A stretch of 64,000 nt of DNA, taken from the NCBI RefSeq assembly GCF_000730645.1, contig NZ_BBIU01000009.1, positions 57,997 to 121,996 on the forward strand, written 5' to 3'. A model generated the notes under the pieces. That model was given only the letters and a program-made list of their open reading frames with translations. It did no database searches and was not told where the DNA came from. This document shows positions 18,656-26,369 of this stretch, piece after piece; within the stretch, counting starts at the first letter, position 1; the number at the start of each line of letters is the position of its first letter. Source of the stretch: Pseudomonas parafulva NBRC 16636 = DSM 17004. GTDB lineage: Bacteria; Pseudomonadota; Gammaproteobacteria; Pseudomonadales; Pseudomonadaceae. Made by a program: the position numbers and the translations under genes.

Positions 18656-19444
18656 ATGTTTACGGGATATGGACACTGCTATCGCCTGGATGCGCTGGAG
18701 CTGACCGCCGAACATGGAAGCAACAAGCAACACTGGACTCACTCAACCTTGGAGCACTTTCGCAACATCCTCGCCAACCCCGACTTCCCCTGCCTGTTCG
18801 GCCGCAAGGCAGTCAACGGCCAAACCTGCCATGTTCTATTCGCCCGCGCCGAGCAACTGGCTGATGACGTCGCCCAGGGGCTTGCGGACTACGTGCGCCA
18901 TGTCGGCCCCATCAAACCCAAGCAGCGCATCGGCAGCCCACTGGTGGTGTTTCTCGAAACGGCCACCGACAGCACCCTGGCCCAACAGCAGGCGCTGGCC
19001 TGGAAGGTACTGCGTGGCGTGCATGCGCGAGACCCTCACCCCTGGCCACAAGGGGTACCGACCGACCCCGATGACACGAACTGGTCATTCTGCTACGCCG
19101 GCATGCCGCTGTTCATCAACATGAACTTCCCGGGCCACCAGGCCATGAAAAGCCGCAACCTGGGCCCGCACATCACCCTGGTCATCAACCCCCGGGAGAA
19201 CTTCGACGAAGTCGCCAATGCCGGCACTGAGAGTGGCAAGCGCATCCGTGAGCGGATCCGCGAGCGCGTGCACCACTACAACGACGGCGTGATGCCCGAC
19301 ACCCTCGGCTTCTTCGGCGATGCCGACAACTACGAATGGAAGCAATACCAGTTGCAGGAAGCGGGCTCACTGAACCCGCCACGTTGCCCTTTTCATGCCC
19401 ACGCCGCCACCCATGCAGTACCTGACATCCTTACCGAGAACTGA
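18656..19444 (+). CDS. YqcI/YcgG-family protein, putative haem-dependent N-hydroxylase
   Basis: A 262-residue cytoplasmic protein with family landmarks: FPCLFGRKA near residue 44, NWSFCYAGMPLFINMNFPGHQA near 142-163, SRNLGPHITLVINPRENFDEV near 168-188, and the C-terminal PPRCPFH. Characterised relatives, such as GntA of guanitoxin synthesis, are haem-dependent enzymes that N-hydroxylate guanidino groups; this is family knowledge, not shown here. AGGGGAAA-like sequence (GGGGAAATC) just before the ATG serves as the ribosome-binding site. It is followed after two bases by a LysE exporter and divergent from a LysR gene. Confidence 0.78.
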   Translation: MFTGYGHCYRLDALELTAEHGSNKQHWTHSTLEHFRNILANPDFPCLFGRKAVNGQTCHVLFARAEQLADDVAQGLADYVRHVGPIKPKQRIGSPLVVFLETATDSTLAQQQALAWKVLRGVHARDPHPWPQGVPTDPDDTNWSFCYAGMPLFINMNFPGHQAMKSRNLGPHITLVINPRENFDEVANAGTESGKRIRERIRERVHHYNDGVMPDTLGFFGDADNYEWKQYQLQEAGSLNPPRCPFHAHAATHAVPDILTEN

Positions 19445-19446
19445 AC

Positions 19447-20073
19447 GTGAATACCGCCCTGACCGCCACCTACGCCCTCACCGTGCTGCTGCTGATCGCC
19501 ACCCCTGGGCCAGTCGTGGCATTGATCGTCAACACTGCCGCCGCCTCCGGCTCGCGCAAGGCCATCTTCACGGCCCTGGGGACCAACTGGGCGTCACTGG
19601 TGCTGATTGCTGCGGCTGCCTGGATCATCCTCACCAGTGCCGCCATCGACAAGGCCTGGCTCAGCACGATGAGCCTGCTGGGCTGCCTGTTCATCGGGTA
19701 CATCGCAGTGGGCACGCTCAAGGAGGCCCTCCAGGCGCCAGCAACGGACACCGCGAACGACGCCGTGAAACCTGGCCGTGGCGGCCTGTGGCAGGGCTTC
19801 ATGGTGGGCATTTCCAACCCCAAGGACATCATTTTTTTCATCGCCTTCTTTCCGCAGTTCATCCAGATCACCGAGTCGTTCGGCAAGAGCATGGTGGTGC
19901 TGTCGTTGCTGTGGGTCATCATCGACTTCGCGGTGCTCAGCTTGTACATCTTCGCCATCGGCAAGATTGCCTCTGAGCGCAGCAACCGCTTCATCAGCCT
20001 GGCTTCGGGTGTGGCGCTGCTGCTGATCGCCATCGGTGGCCTGCTGTACAACGTCAGGGAACTGGCTGCCTGA
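19447..20073 (+). CDS. LysE-family amino acid exporter
   Basis: A 208-residue inner-membrane protein with about six TM helices. The family signature is in TM1: LLIATPGPVVALIVNTAAASGSR; the conserved SNPKDIIFF motif (ISNPKDIIFFIAFFPQF) lies near residue 120. LysE relatives export basic or neutral amino acids, including arginine and its analogue canavanine. GTG start two bases after the upstream stop indicates co-translation with the YqcI/YcgG gene. It probably exports that enzyme's substrate or product. Confidence 0.88.
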   Translation: MNTALTATYALTVLLLIATPGPVVALIVNTAAASGSRKAIFTALGTNWASLVLIAAAAWIILTSAAIDKAWLSTMSLLGCLFIGYIAVGTLKEALQAPATDTANDAVKPGRGGLWQGFMVGISNPKDIIFFIAFFPQFIQITESFGKSMVVLSLLWVIIDFAVLSLYIFAIGKIASERSNRFISLASGVALLLIAIGGLLYNVRELAA

Positions 20074-20181
20074 CGGCAGCGCCGGAGCATCCGGGACACC
20101 CTCCAGAGCCCCCCTGTTCATTGACCGCCTGCATCGGAAGGGTCCAGGCAATAACGCCCTGGCCACAACGAGCGGCGGCAC

Positions 20182-20220
20182 GGCTTGCCTGACAATCGTC
20201 GGTTGGCCTTTCGGCAAGCC
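20182..20220. repeat. Inverted repeat downstream of LysE gene
   Basis: GGCTTGCC at 20182-20189 and GGCAAGCC at 20213-20220 are perfect inverted copies separated by 23 bases. No T tract follows. The rest of the 257-base gap holds a TAGAAT at 20233-20238 that could be a -10 box for the next gene. Confidence 0.4.
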
Positions 20221-20280
20221 CCATTCGGTGGCTAGAATACAAAGTCGTTCCGATTTGCCAGAGGCGCACGCTTGACTGCC

Positions 20281-20334
20281 ATGATTACCGAAGCCGTCCA
20301 TCACCGCCTGGCAACCTGCGGGGCAGGCCTATGA
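20281..20334 (+). CDS. Possible 17-residue leader peptide overlapping next start
   Basis: ATG at 20281 opens a 17-codon frame whose TGA overlaps the ATG of the secreted-protein gene (ATGA). GAGG lies upstream, and an in-frame TTG three codons earlier is better placed for it. It may serve translational coupling or be chance; there is no codon-level evidence beyond position. Confidence 0.3.
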   Translation: MITEAVHHRLATCGAGL

Positions 20335-21026
20335 GGCCGCTGCACCGCTTACCGGTGCTGCTGGTTGCCCTTGCGCCTGTGCTTGCCCAGGCGCTGGAGG
20401 TGCACATCGACCCCCACGCCGACCTGCTGTACCGCCAGGCCTTGCCGTTGCTTGAACAGGCGGACAACCAGGGGGACAGCCCGGGGAGTTTGCGCACGGC
20501 ACTGGGTGACGACGCGGAGCTCAGCCGCCAGGGCCAGGCCATGGCCCACACCCTGCCCACCGCTGTGGCATTGCTGAAAAAGTCGGTGGAGCTTGGCCAC
20601 CCGGTGGCGCAGTACCGCCTGGCGCTGTACTACATGACCTACCTGCCCTCCGCGCAAATTTCCGATGCTGCCTGCCCGTTGCTCGAAGCCAGCCTGAGCC
20701 AGGGCTTTGCCGCACCAGCGCCCGCCATTGCCACCTGGTGCCCACCCTACAATGCCAGTGCCGATTACCGCGCGGCACTGGAAGCCATCCCCAGCATGGC
20801 CACCCTGTACGCGGCCTATTACCCGCAACCTGCCACGCGCCTTGCCTGTAACCGCAACCAGCCCCAGGGGCTGTCCATGCTGTGGGGCCGCCAGCGTGAC
20901 TATCAGGCTGAGGTGTACCGGCTGCTCAGCGACCTCGACCCACAGCACCGCGCGACGCTGCTGCAAAAGGCGGTGGATACCAACGGCTGTGTCACTGCCC
21001 AGCAGCACTTGACCAGCCGCCCCTAG
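20331..21026 (+). CDS. Exported protein of unknown function, Sel1/TPR-like
   Basis: A 231-residue precursor with a signal peptide ending near LAQALEVH. The mature part is helical; the segment LLKKSVELGHPVAQYRLALYYM near residue 82 resembles a Sel1-type repeat, which mediates protein contacts. Four or five Cys residues (DAACPLL, ATWCPPY, LACNRN, TNGCVTA) could form periplasmic disulfides. No close family is recognised. It stands between the LysE gene and the AzlC operon on the same strand. Confidence 0.72.
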   Translation: MRPLHRLPVLLVALAPVLAQALEVHIDPHADLLYRQALPLLEQADNQGDSPGSLRTALGDDAELSRQGQAMAHTLPTAVALLKKSVELGHPVAQYRLALYYMTYLPSAQISDAACPLLEASLSQGFAAPAPAIATWCPPYNASADYRAALEAIPSMATLYAAYYPQPATRLACNRNQPQGLSMLWGRQRDYQAEVYRLLSDLDPQHRATLLQKAVDTNGCVTAQQHLTSRP

Positions 21027-21110
21027 GGCAGGCGGACAGCAAGAACGTTCAAGCCAGCCCCTGCCCCGTCTGGCATGCTGGCCTGCCTTACATCCTGTGC
21101 GCCAGCCATC

Positions 21111-21803
21111 ATGCCCCAGCTCGCCCGCCACGCCTTCCTGCACGGCGCCCTCGCCATTGTGCCGCTGTCCCTGGCAGTTGCCCCCTGGGGGCTGCTGGCC
21201 GGCTCCATGGCCATCGAAGCCAACCTCACCGCGCTGCAAGGCCAAGGGCTGTCGGCCATTGTCTTCGCCGGCGCCGCGCAACTGGTGGCGATCGGCATGC
21301 TCAAAGGCGGCGCCAACCTGGCCTCTATCCTGCTCACCACCTTGCTGCTGACCTCGCAGCACCTGCTGTACGGCCTGTCGATGCGCCCGGTGCTGTCGCC
21401 ACTGCCACTGCGCTGGCGCATGGGCCTGGGCTTTCTGCTGACCGACGAGTTTTTCGCCCTGACCAGCCGCTACGACCAGCAGCAGTTCAACCGCTGGTAT
21501 GCGCTGGGGGTTGGGCTGACCTTCTATGTTGCCTGGAACCTGTTCACCCTGGTCGGCATTATCGTGGGGCAGAACATTCCACACCTCGACCAGTTGGGCC
21601 TGGACTTTTCCATCGTCGCCACCTTCGTCGCCCTGATCACGCCACTGGTGCGCAACCTGCCCACGCTGGTGTGTGTGGCGGTGTCGTTGTTCACCTCGGT
21701 GCTGTTTACCCATTGGCACTGGGAAACCGCGCTGGTTGCCGCTGGCCTGCTGGGCATGGGTGCGGGCTTCGTGTGCCAGAAGCTGGCAGAGGGCCGTTCA
21801 TGA
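21111..21803 (+). CDS. azlC: AzlC-family branched-chain amino acid exporter, large subunit
   Basis: A 230-residue membrane protein with six or more TM segments. Family features: PLSLAVAPWGLLAGSMAIEAN near residue 18, FAGAAQLVAIGML, SQHLLYGLSMRP and LTDEFFAL. With AzlD it forms a two-component exporter, associated with branched-chain amino acids and azaleucine resistance in Bacillus. ATG at 21111 is chosen over an upstream start that would add 12 implausible residues. Its stop overlaps the azlD ATG. Confidence 0.9.
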   Translation: MPQLARHAFLHGALAIVPLSLAVAPWGLLAGSMAIEANLTALQGQGLSAIVFAGAAQLVAIGMLKGGANLASILLTTLLLTSQHLLYGLSMRPVLSPLPLRWRMGLGFLLTDEFFALTSRYDQQQFNRWYALGVGLTFYVAWNLFTLVGIIVGQNIPHLDQLGLDFSIVATFVALITPLVRNLPTLVCVAVSLFTSVLFTHWHWETALVAAGLLGMGAGFVCQKLAEGRS

Positions 21804-22114
21804 TCTGGCTGCTGATCGCCGGGATGGGCACCCTGGTGTTCCTGAACCGTTATGCGTTTCTGGAACCGCGCCTGCCCCTGCGCCTGGGCTCCAACGCCCG
21901 ACAGTTTCTGGGCTTTGCCGTCCCAGGCATGCTGACGGCCATCTGTGGCCCGATCATCTTCATGCCCGACCACCAGCTTGACCTGAGCCTGTTGAACCCT
22001 TACCTGCTCGGCTCACTGGTGGCCATCGCCCTGGTGCTGTTGACCCGCCGCGTGTTGCTGAGCATGCTGGTGAGCATGTTGATCTTCTTTCTTCTGCGCA
22101 GTTGGCTGGCATGA
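21800..22114 (+). CDS. azlD: AzlD-family small exporter subunit
   Basis: A 104-residue protein with about four hydrophobic segments, starting at the ATG that overlaps the azlC stop (ATGA). Family features are the N-terminal LNRYAFLEPRLPLRL and a C-terminal segment LLSMLVSMLIFFLLRSWL. Its stop overlaps the start of the AraC regulator, making a three-gene translationally coupled unit. Confidence 0.88.
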   Translation: MIWLLIAGMGTLVFLNRYAFLEPRLPLRLGSNARQFLGFAVPGMLTAICGPIIFMPDHQLDLSLLNPYLLGSLVAIALVLLTRRVLLSMLVSMLIFFLLRSWLA

Positions 22115-22944
22115 GCACGCCCCTGCGCGAGCAGACTCACCTGTGGCAGGCGCCAGCGCTGGGCGACGTAGAGATGCTGCACGCCCGCTACGTTCAGCAG
22201 CGCTTTGCCCCGCATGTGCATGAAGGGTATGTGTTCACGGTGATCGAGTCCGGCGCGCAACGTTTCTGGCACCGTGGCAGCGAGCACCTGGCGCCTGTGG
22301 GCAGCATGGTGCTGATCAACCCTGACGAGCTGCATACCGGGGCCAAGGCCCATGAGGCTGGCTGGCAATACCGCGGCTTTTACCCGGAACACCAACGCGT
22401 AACCGGCGTGCTCGAAGAACTGGAACTGAGCCGGCAAGGCATGCCGCGCTTCAGGGACAGCGTGATTGTCGACCCGGCCCTGGCAGCGGCCTTCAGCCAA
22501 CTGCACCGGTTGTCCGAAAGCAGTGCCAGCGCGCTGCAGCAGCAGACGGCCTGGCGCCAGGCGGTGCTGGCACTGGTGCAGCGCCACGGGCAAGGCGCCG
22601 AGCCATCCGCCCCTGGCCAGGAGCCGCTGGTGGTAGCCCGTGCGCGGGAAATGCTGGAAACGCACCTGGCCGAACCGCCCTCGCTGGAAGCGCTGGCCGC
22701 TGCAGTCAATTTGTCGCCCTTTCACTTTGCCCGGGTGTTCCGCCAGGCCACAGGCCTGCCGCCCCACGCATGGTTGAAGCAGCGACGCCTGGCGCGGGCC
22801 AGGGAAATGCTCAGGCGCGGCCTGGCCGCATCGGACGTGGCCTTCACCCTGGGCTTTGCCGACCAGAGCCACCTGAACCGGCAGTTCAAGCAGGCCTACG
22901 GGGTTACGCCGGGGGCCTATCGCAGCGCCTGTCGCTACGCCTGA
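22111..22944 (+). CDS. AraC-family regulator with cupin-type sensor domain
   Basis: A 277-residue regulator. The N-terminal AraC-binding cupin domain (about 10-150) has HVHEGYVFTVIESG and LINPDELHTG. The C-terminal double HTH (about 175-275) has LEALAAAVNLSPFHFARVFRQATG and the diagnostic DVAFTLGFADQSHLNRQFKQAYGVTPGAYR. It overlaps azlD by four bases and most likely controls the azlCD exporter in response to an amino acid. Confidence 0.92.
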   Translation: MSTPLREQTHLWQAPALGDVEMLHARYVQQRFAPHVHEGYVFTVIESGAQRFWHRGSEHLAPVGSMVLINPDELHTGAKAHEAGWQYRGFYPEHQRVTGVLEELELSRQGMPRFRDSVIVDPALAAAFSQLHRLSESSASALQQQTAWRQAVLALVQRHGQGAEPSAPGQEPLVVARAREMLETHLAEPPSLEALAAAVNLSPFHFARVFRQATGLPPHAWLKQRRLARAREMLRRGLAASDVAFTLGFADQSHLNRQFKQAYGVTPGAYRSACRYA

Positions 22945-23016
22945 ACTGCGTCAAGGCGCCCCAGGCGGTTCTACCACCCGCTGCTACACTCAAGTGGCTG
23001 AATGGAGGATGCGGCC

Positions 23017-23244
23017 ATGTCCGAAAAAGAGATCACCACCCTTCTGTCACTGATGAACCAGCGCCAGGCCTGCCTGAGCAGTGCTTTCAAGGAAATTGCT
23101 GACTGGATTGACCGCCAGGGCGATGTGCCTGCGGCTGGGAAGATTCGCGCAAGCCTCAGGGCGCTGGAGGCTGACGAGGCGCGGGTACGCAAGACGCTGA
23201 CGTCGCTGACCCTGGACAGGCCTCTGCCCAGGTTCCGCAGTTGA
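23017..23244 (+). CDS. Small helical protein of unknown function
   Basis: A 75-residue soluble protein with two predicted helices (EITTLLSLMNQRQACLSSAF and KIRASLRALEADEARVRKTL) and a Cys in the first. ATG at 23017 has GGAGG nine bases upstream; an ATG at 23002 lacks a site. It stands alone, ending in a hairpin shared with the convergent copper-chaperone gene. I do not recognise it. Confidence 0.65.
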   Translation: MSEKEITTLLSLMNQRQACLSSAFKEIADWIDRQGDVPAAGKIRASLRALEADEARVRKTLTSLTLDRPLPRFRS

Positions 23245-23276
23245 GCTGACAGGGCCGCCGCGCGGCCCCGGCTCAA
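23241..23276. terminator. Nested hairpin between convergent genes
   Basis: Outer arms TTGAGC (23241-23246) and GCTCAA (23271-23276) enclose inner arms GGGCCGC (23252-23258) and GCGGCCC (23262-23268). It overlaps the stop of the small gene and precedes the end of the PCu(A)C gene. No T tract is present. Confidence 0.5.
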
Positions 23277-23280
23277 CCGG

Positions 23281-23763
23281 TCAGTGGCTCATGTGCATGT
23301 GGTCGTGCCCACTGCCGGCCTCGGCGGTGAGCGGGCGTACCTCTGCCTGTACCTCTACGGTTTCCGTCACGCCCTTGGCGCTTTCCACGGTGAGGGTCAG
23401 TGGCACTTTCTCGCCTTCCTTTACCTGACCATTCAAGCCCATCAGCATCACATGAAGCCCATTGGGGTCCAGGGTCACGGCTTTGCCAGCAGGCAACTCG
23501 ACCGCATTGAGCTCGCGCATGCCCATGACGTCGCCATTCATGGTCATCTCATGAACCTGCACGGTCTTGGCCACTGGCGAGGCCACGCTAACCAGCTTGC
23601 TGTCAGCATCGGCCGTGAGCGTCATGAACGCACCGGTGGACTGCTGATGCGGCACGCTGGCGCGCACCCACGCATCGCTCACGGTGGTCTGGGCCAGTGC
23701 CGGCAAGCCCAGGCTCATGAGAAAAAGGGCCGCCAGGCCATGCTTGACTGGTTGCATCGACAT
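23281..23763 (-). CDS. Periplasmic copper chaperone PCu(A)C
   Basis: A 160-residue protein with a signal peptide (about 1-25, ending LPALAQ). The copper site H-x(n)-M ... H-x-M is visible as VHEMTMNGDVMGM near residue 70 and LHVMLMGL near residue 104. A C-terminal His/Met tail (GHDHMHMSH) may bind further copper. PCu(A)C proteins deliver Cu(I) to the CuA or CuB centre of cytochrome oxidase together with Sco. The stop of the upstream Sco gene directly abuts this gene, so they form an operon. Confidence 0.93.
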   Translation of the reverse strand: MSMQPVKHGLAALFLMSLGLPALAQTTVSDAWVRASVPHQQSTGAFMTLTADADSKLVSVASPVAKTVQVHEMTMNGDVMGMRELNAVELPAGKAVTLDPNGLHVMLMGLNGQVKEGEKVPLTLTVESAKGVTETVEVQAEVRPLTAEAGSGHDHMHMSH

Positions 23764-24372
23764 TCAGCAGATCTCCATCAGGGTAACCAGGTCCTCGGCA
23801 CATTCCTTGGCGTTCAGGGAATGGCCCAGGCTCAGGCGCAGGGTGCCACGCGTGTCGTAAACGTAGCTGGTGGACGAATGGGAAATGGTATAGGTGTCGC
23901 CGGCCGGGACTTTCTCATAGAACACCTTGAACTCCCGAGCCACGGCGTCGATCTCTTCAGGCGTACCGGTCAGCGCCGTGAAAGTGGGGTCGAATGCCTT
24001 GACGTAGGCATCGAGCACTTCGGGCGTGTCGCGCTCAGGGTCCAGGGTAATGAACACTACCTGGAACAGGTCGCGGTCACGCCCCCGCAGCAACTTGCGA
24101 ATTTGTGCGGCACGCGCCAGCGTGGTGGGGCAAATGGCCGGGCACTGGGTGAAGCCGAAGAAGATCATCGGCATGCTGCCATAGAAGCTCGACAGGGTGC
24201 GCACGTTGCCTTGAGGGTCCTTGAGGCTGAACTTGCGCCCCAGGATCTCGTTGCTCATGTTCTTGCCGTACTTGAAATCGAGCCCCCGGGCCGGGCTGCA
24301 GCCCGCCAGCAAACCGAGCCCGAGAACACCCATGCCGGCGACAACCGCGCGCCGGGTCAGAAGATCAGTCAT
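23764..24372 (-). CDS. SCO1/SenC-family copper/thiol chaperone lipoprotein
   Basis: A 202-residue protein. N-terminus MTDLLTRRAVVAGMGV with a twin-arginine and lipobox LLAGC suggests a Tat- or Sec-exported lipoprotein. The thioredoxin-fold domain carries the copper-binding CxxxC (QCPAICP, near residue 73) and the conserved His in ISHSSTSYVYD. Sco proteins mature the CuA site of cytochrome c oxidase. ATG at 24372 is supported by AAGGA eight bases upstream. It is the first gene of a pair with PCu(A)C. Confidence 0.92.
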   Translation of the reverse strand: MTDLLTRRAVVAGMGVLGLGLLAGCSPARGLDFKYGKNMSNEILGRKFSLKDPQGNVRTLSSFYGSMPMIFFGFTQCPAICPTTLARAAQIRKLLRGRDRDLFQVVFITLDPERDTPEVLDAYVKAFDPTFTALTGTPEEIDAVAREFKVFYEKVPAGDTYTISHSSTSYVYDTRGTLRLSLGHSLNAKECAEDLVTLMEIC

Positions 24373-24587
24373 GAAACCATCCTTTACAGGGAAGGTGCCG
24401 GCCCTCGGGGCGGGCCAGCCAAAAACCGGGGCATTCTGGCATGCCACCTGGGGGTGTTCTACCCAGGCCAAGCAGGAACGGCGCGCAGCCCTTTGAATAC
24501 GGGCTGCGGCCTGTTGTCGCAGGGGTTGAAACCGTAACACTTTGTTGCTAAGCACACGTGTCAGGCCAACCTGAGGCGCTGACGACG

Positions 24588-25181
<594 letters not shown>

Positions 25182-25230
25182 TCACAGACTTGCGGCCAAG
25201 TGTACGCCAAGCCGGCCCTCTAACAAAGTC

Positions 25231-26265
25231 CTAGTATTTGACTCGGGAAAGGGTGTAGGCCTGGCCCGCCTCCTGCGGTGCGGCCAACCACGCACGCATG
25301 CGCCGGTACAGGCCGCGTTCCAGCCATTGGTAACTGAACCACGACAGCAGCGCGATGGAAGGCACGCACAGGGCAAATACCAGGTAAGGGTTGAGCTGGA
25401 GGCGCTGGCTGGCGAACCACCCGGCATACAGCACCAGCACATGGATCAGGTACACGGAATACGAGCAGTCACCCAGCGCCTTGAGCACGCGATTGCCCGC
25501 AAACAGCGGCTCCAGCGCGATGAAGGCGAGCACGATGAGCGCGCTGGGTATGCCCCAATGCAACAGGCGCTGGGAAGCATCCAGGTGGTAGATGGCGAGT
25601 ACTGCAGCCGTCAACAGCACCAGAGGCAGCCAGCGGCCCTGGCGGATCAGCCCCCGGCGGTACATCACCCCCAGGCCGATGCCCAGCAGGAACTCATAGA
25701 TGATGTCATTGTTGTAGAAGCGGCTCAGCACGCCCATCCGGCCCAGCACTTCACTGACCAGCAGCAGTACCGCAGTGACCAGCAACAGGTGGTGCCGCTG
25801 GCGCACGAAAAAGGCCAGGCCGAACAACAGGTAGAACAGCATCTCGAAGTTCAGCGTCCACCCCACGTTCAGCGTGGGGTACAGGCCATACCCGCCGGGG
25901 TTCTCTGCCGGTATGAACAGCATCGACAGCAGCAGGTGATGCCAGCTGAACTCCTGGTGCGGCATCCATTGGCTGAACGCCAGCAGCAGTGCGGCCATCA
26001 GCGCCGTGTAGAACCAGTAGGCGGGCACGATGCGCAGTATTCGGTTAAGCAGGAACTCGCGCGGCGCTACGGTTTTATCCCGGGTTGACAGGTAGATGAC
26101 CAGGCCGCTGATGACGAAGAAGATGTCCACGCCCACGGCGCCGCGGTCAGCCAGCAACTGGCCGACCGGCCCACTGGCCTTGAAATCGAAGAAGATCTGC
26201 ATGAAATGGTGACATACCACCACCCAGGCAGCGAATGCCCGAAGTGCCTGAAGCGAATACAGCAT
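25231..26265 (-). CDS. Acyltransferase 3 (OafA/YrhL-type) membrane protein
   Basis: A 344-residue integral membrane O-acyltransferase with about ten TM helices. Family features: LQALRAFAAWVVVCHHFMQ at the N-terminus, GVDIFFVISGLVIY near residue 45, and WTLNFEMLFYLLF near residue 133. Such enzymes acetylate or acylate lipopolysaccharide O-antigen, exopolysaccharide or other surface glycans. No polysaccharide genes adjoin it, so its acceptor is unknown. Confidence 0.9.
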   Translation of the reverse strand: MLYSLQALRAFAAWVVVCHHFMQIFFDFKASGPVGQLLADRGAVGVDIFFVISGLVIYLSTRDKTVAPREFLLNRILRIVPAYWFYTALMAALLLAFSQWMPHQEFSWHHLLLSMLFIPAENPGGYGLYPTLNVGWTLNFEMLFYLLFGLAFFVRQRHHLLLVTAVLLLVSEVLGRMGVLSRFYNNDIIYEFLLGIGLGVMYRRGLIRQGRWLPLVLLTAAVLAIYHLDASQRLLHWGIPSALIVLAFIALEPLFAGNRVLKALGDCSYSVYLIHVLVLYAGWFASQRLQLNPYLVFALCVPSIALLSWFSYQWLERGLYRRMRAWLAAPQEAGQAYTLSRVKY

Positions 26266-26294
26266 GGAGTACCCTGCGATAACCGGTGCATTGA

Positions 26295-26321
26295 GGTATC
26301 GGCTGCAGCGGCGCCGATACC
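26295..26321. repeat. Hairpin between cti and acyltransferase genes
   Basis: GGTATCGGC at 26295-26303 pairs with GCCGATACC at 26313-26321 around a nine-base loop. On the minus strand it follows the cti stop by about 50 bases, and no T tract is seen. Confidence 0.4.
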
Positions 26322-26369
26322 ACCCACCGTTTGGGACCGCAGGGTGGCCAGAAAGGTCAGCGGCCCCGA

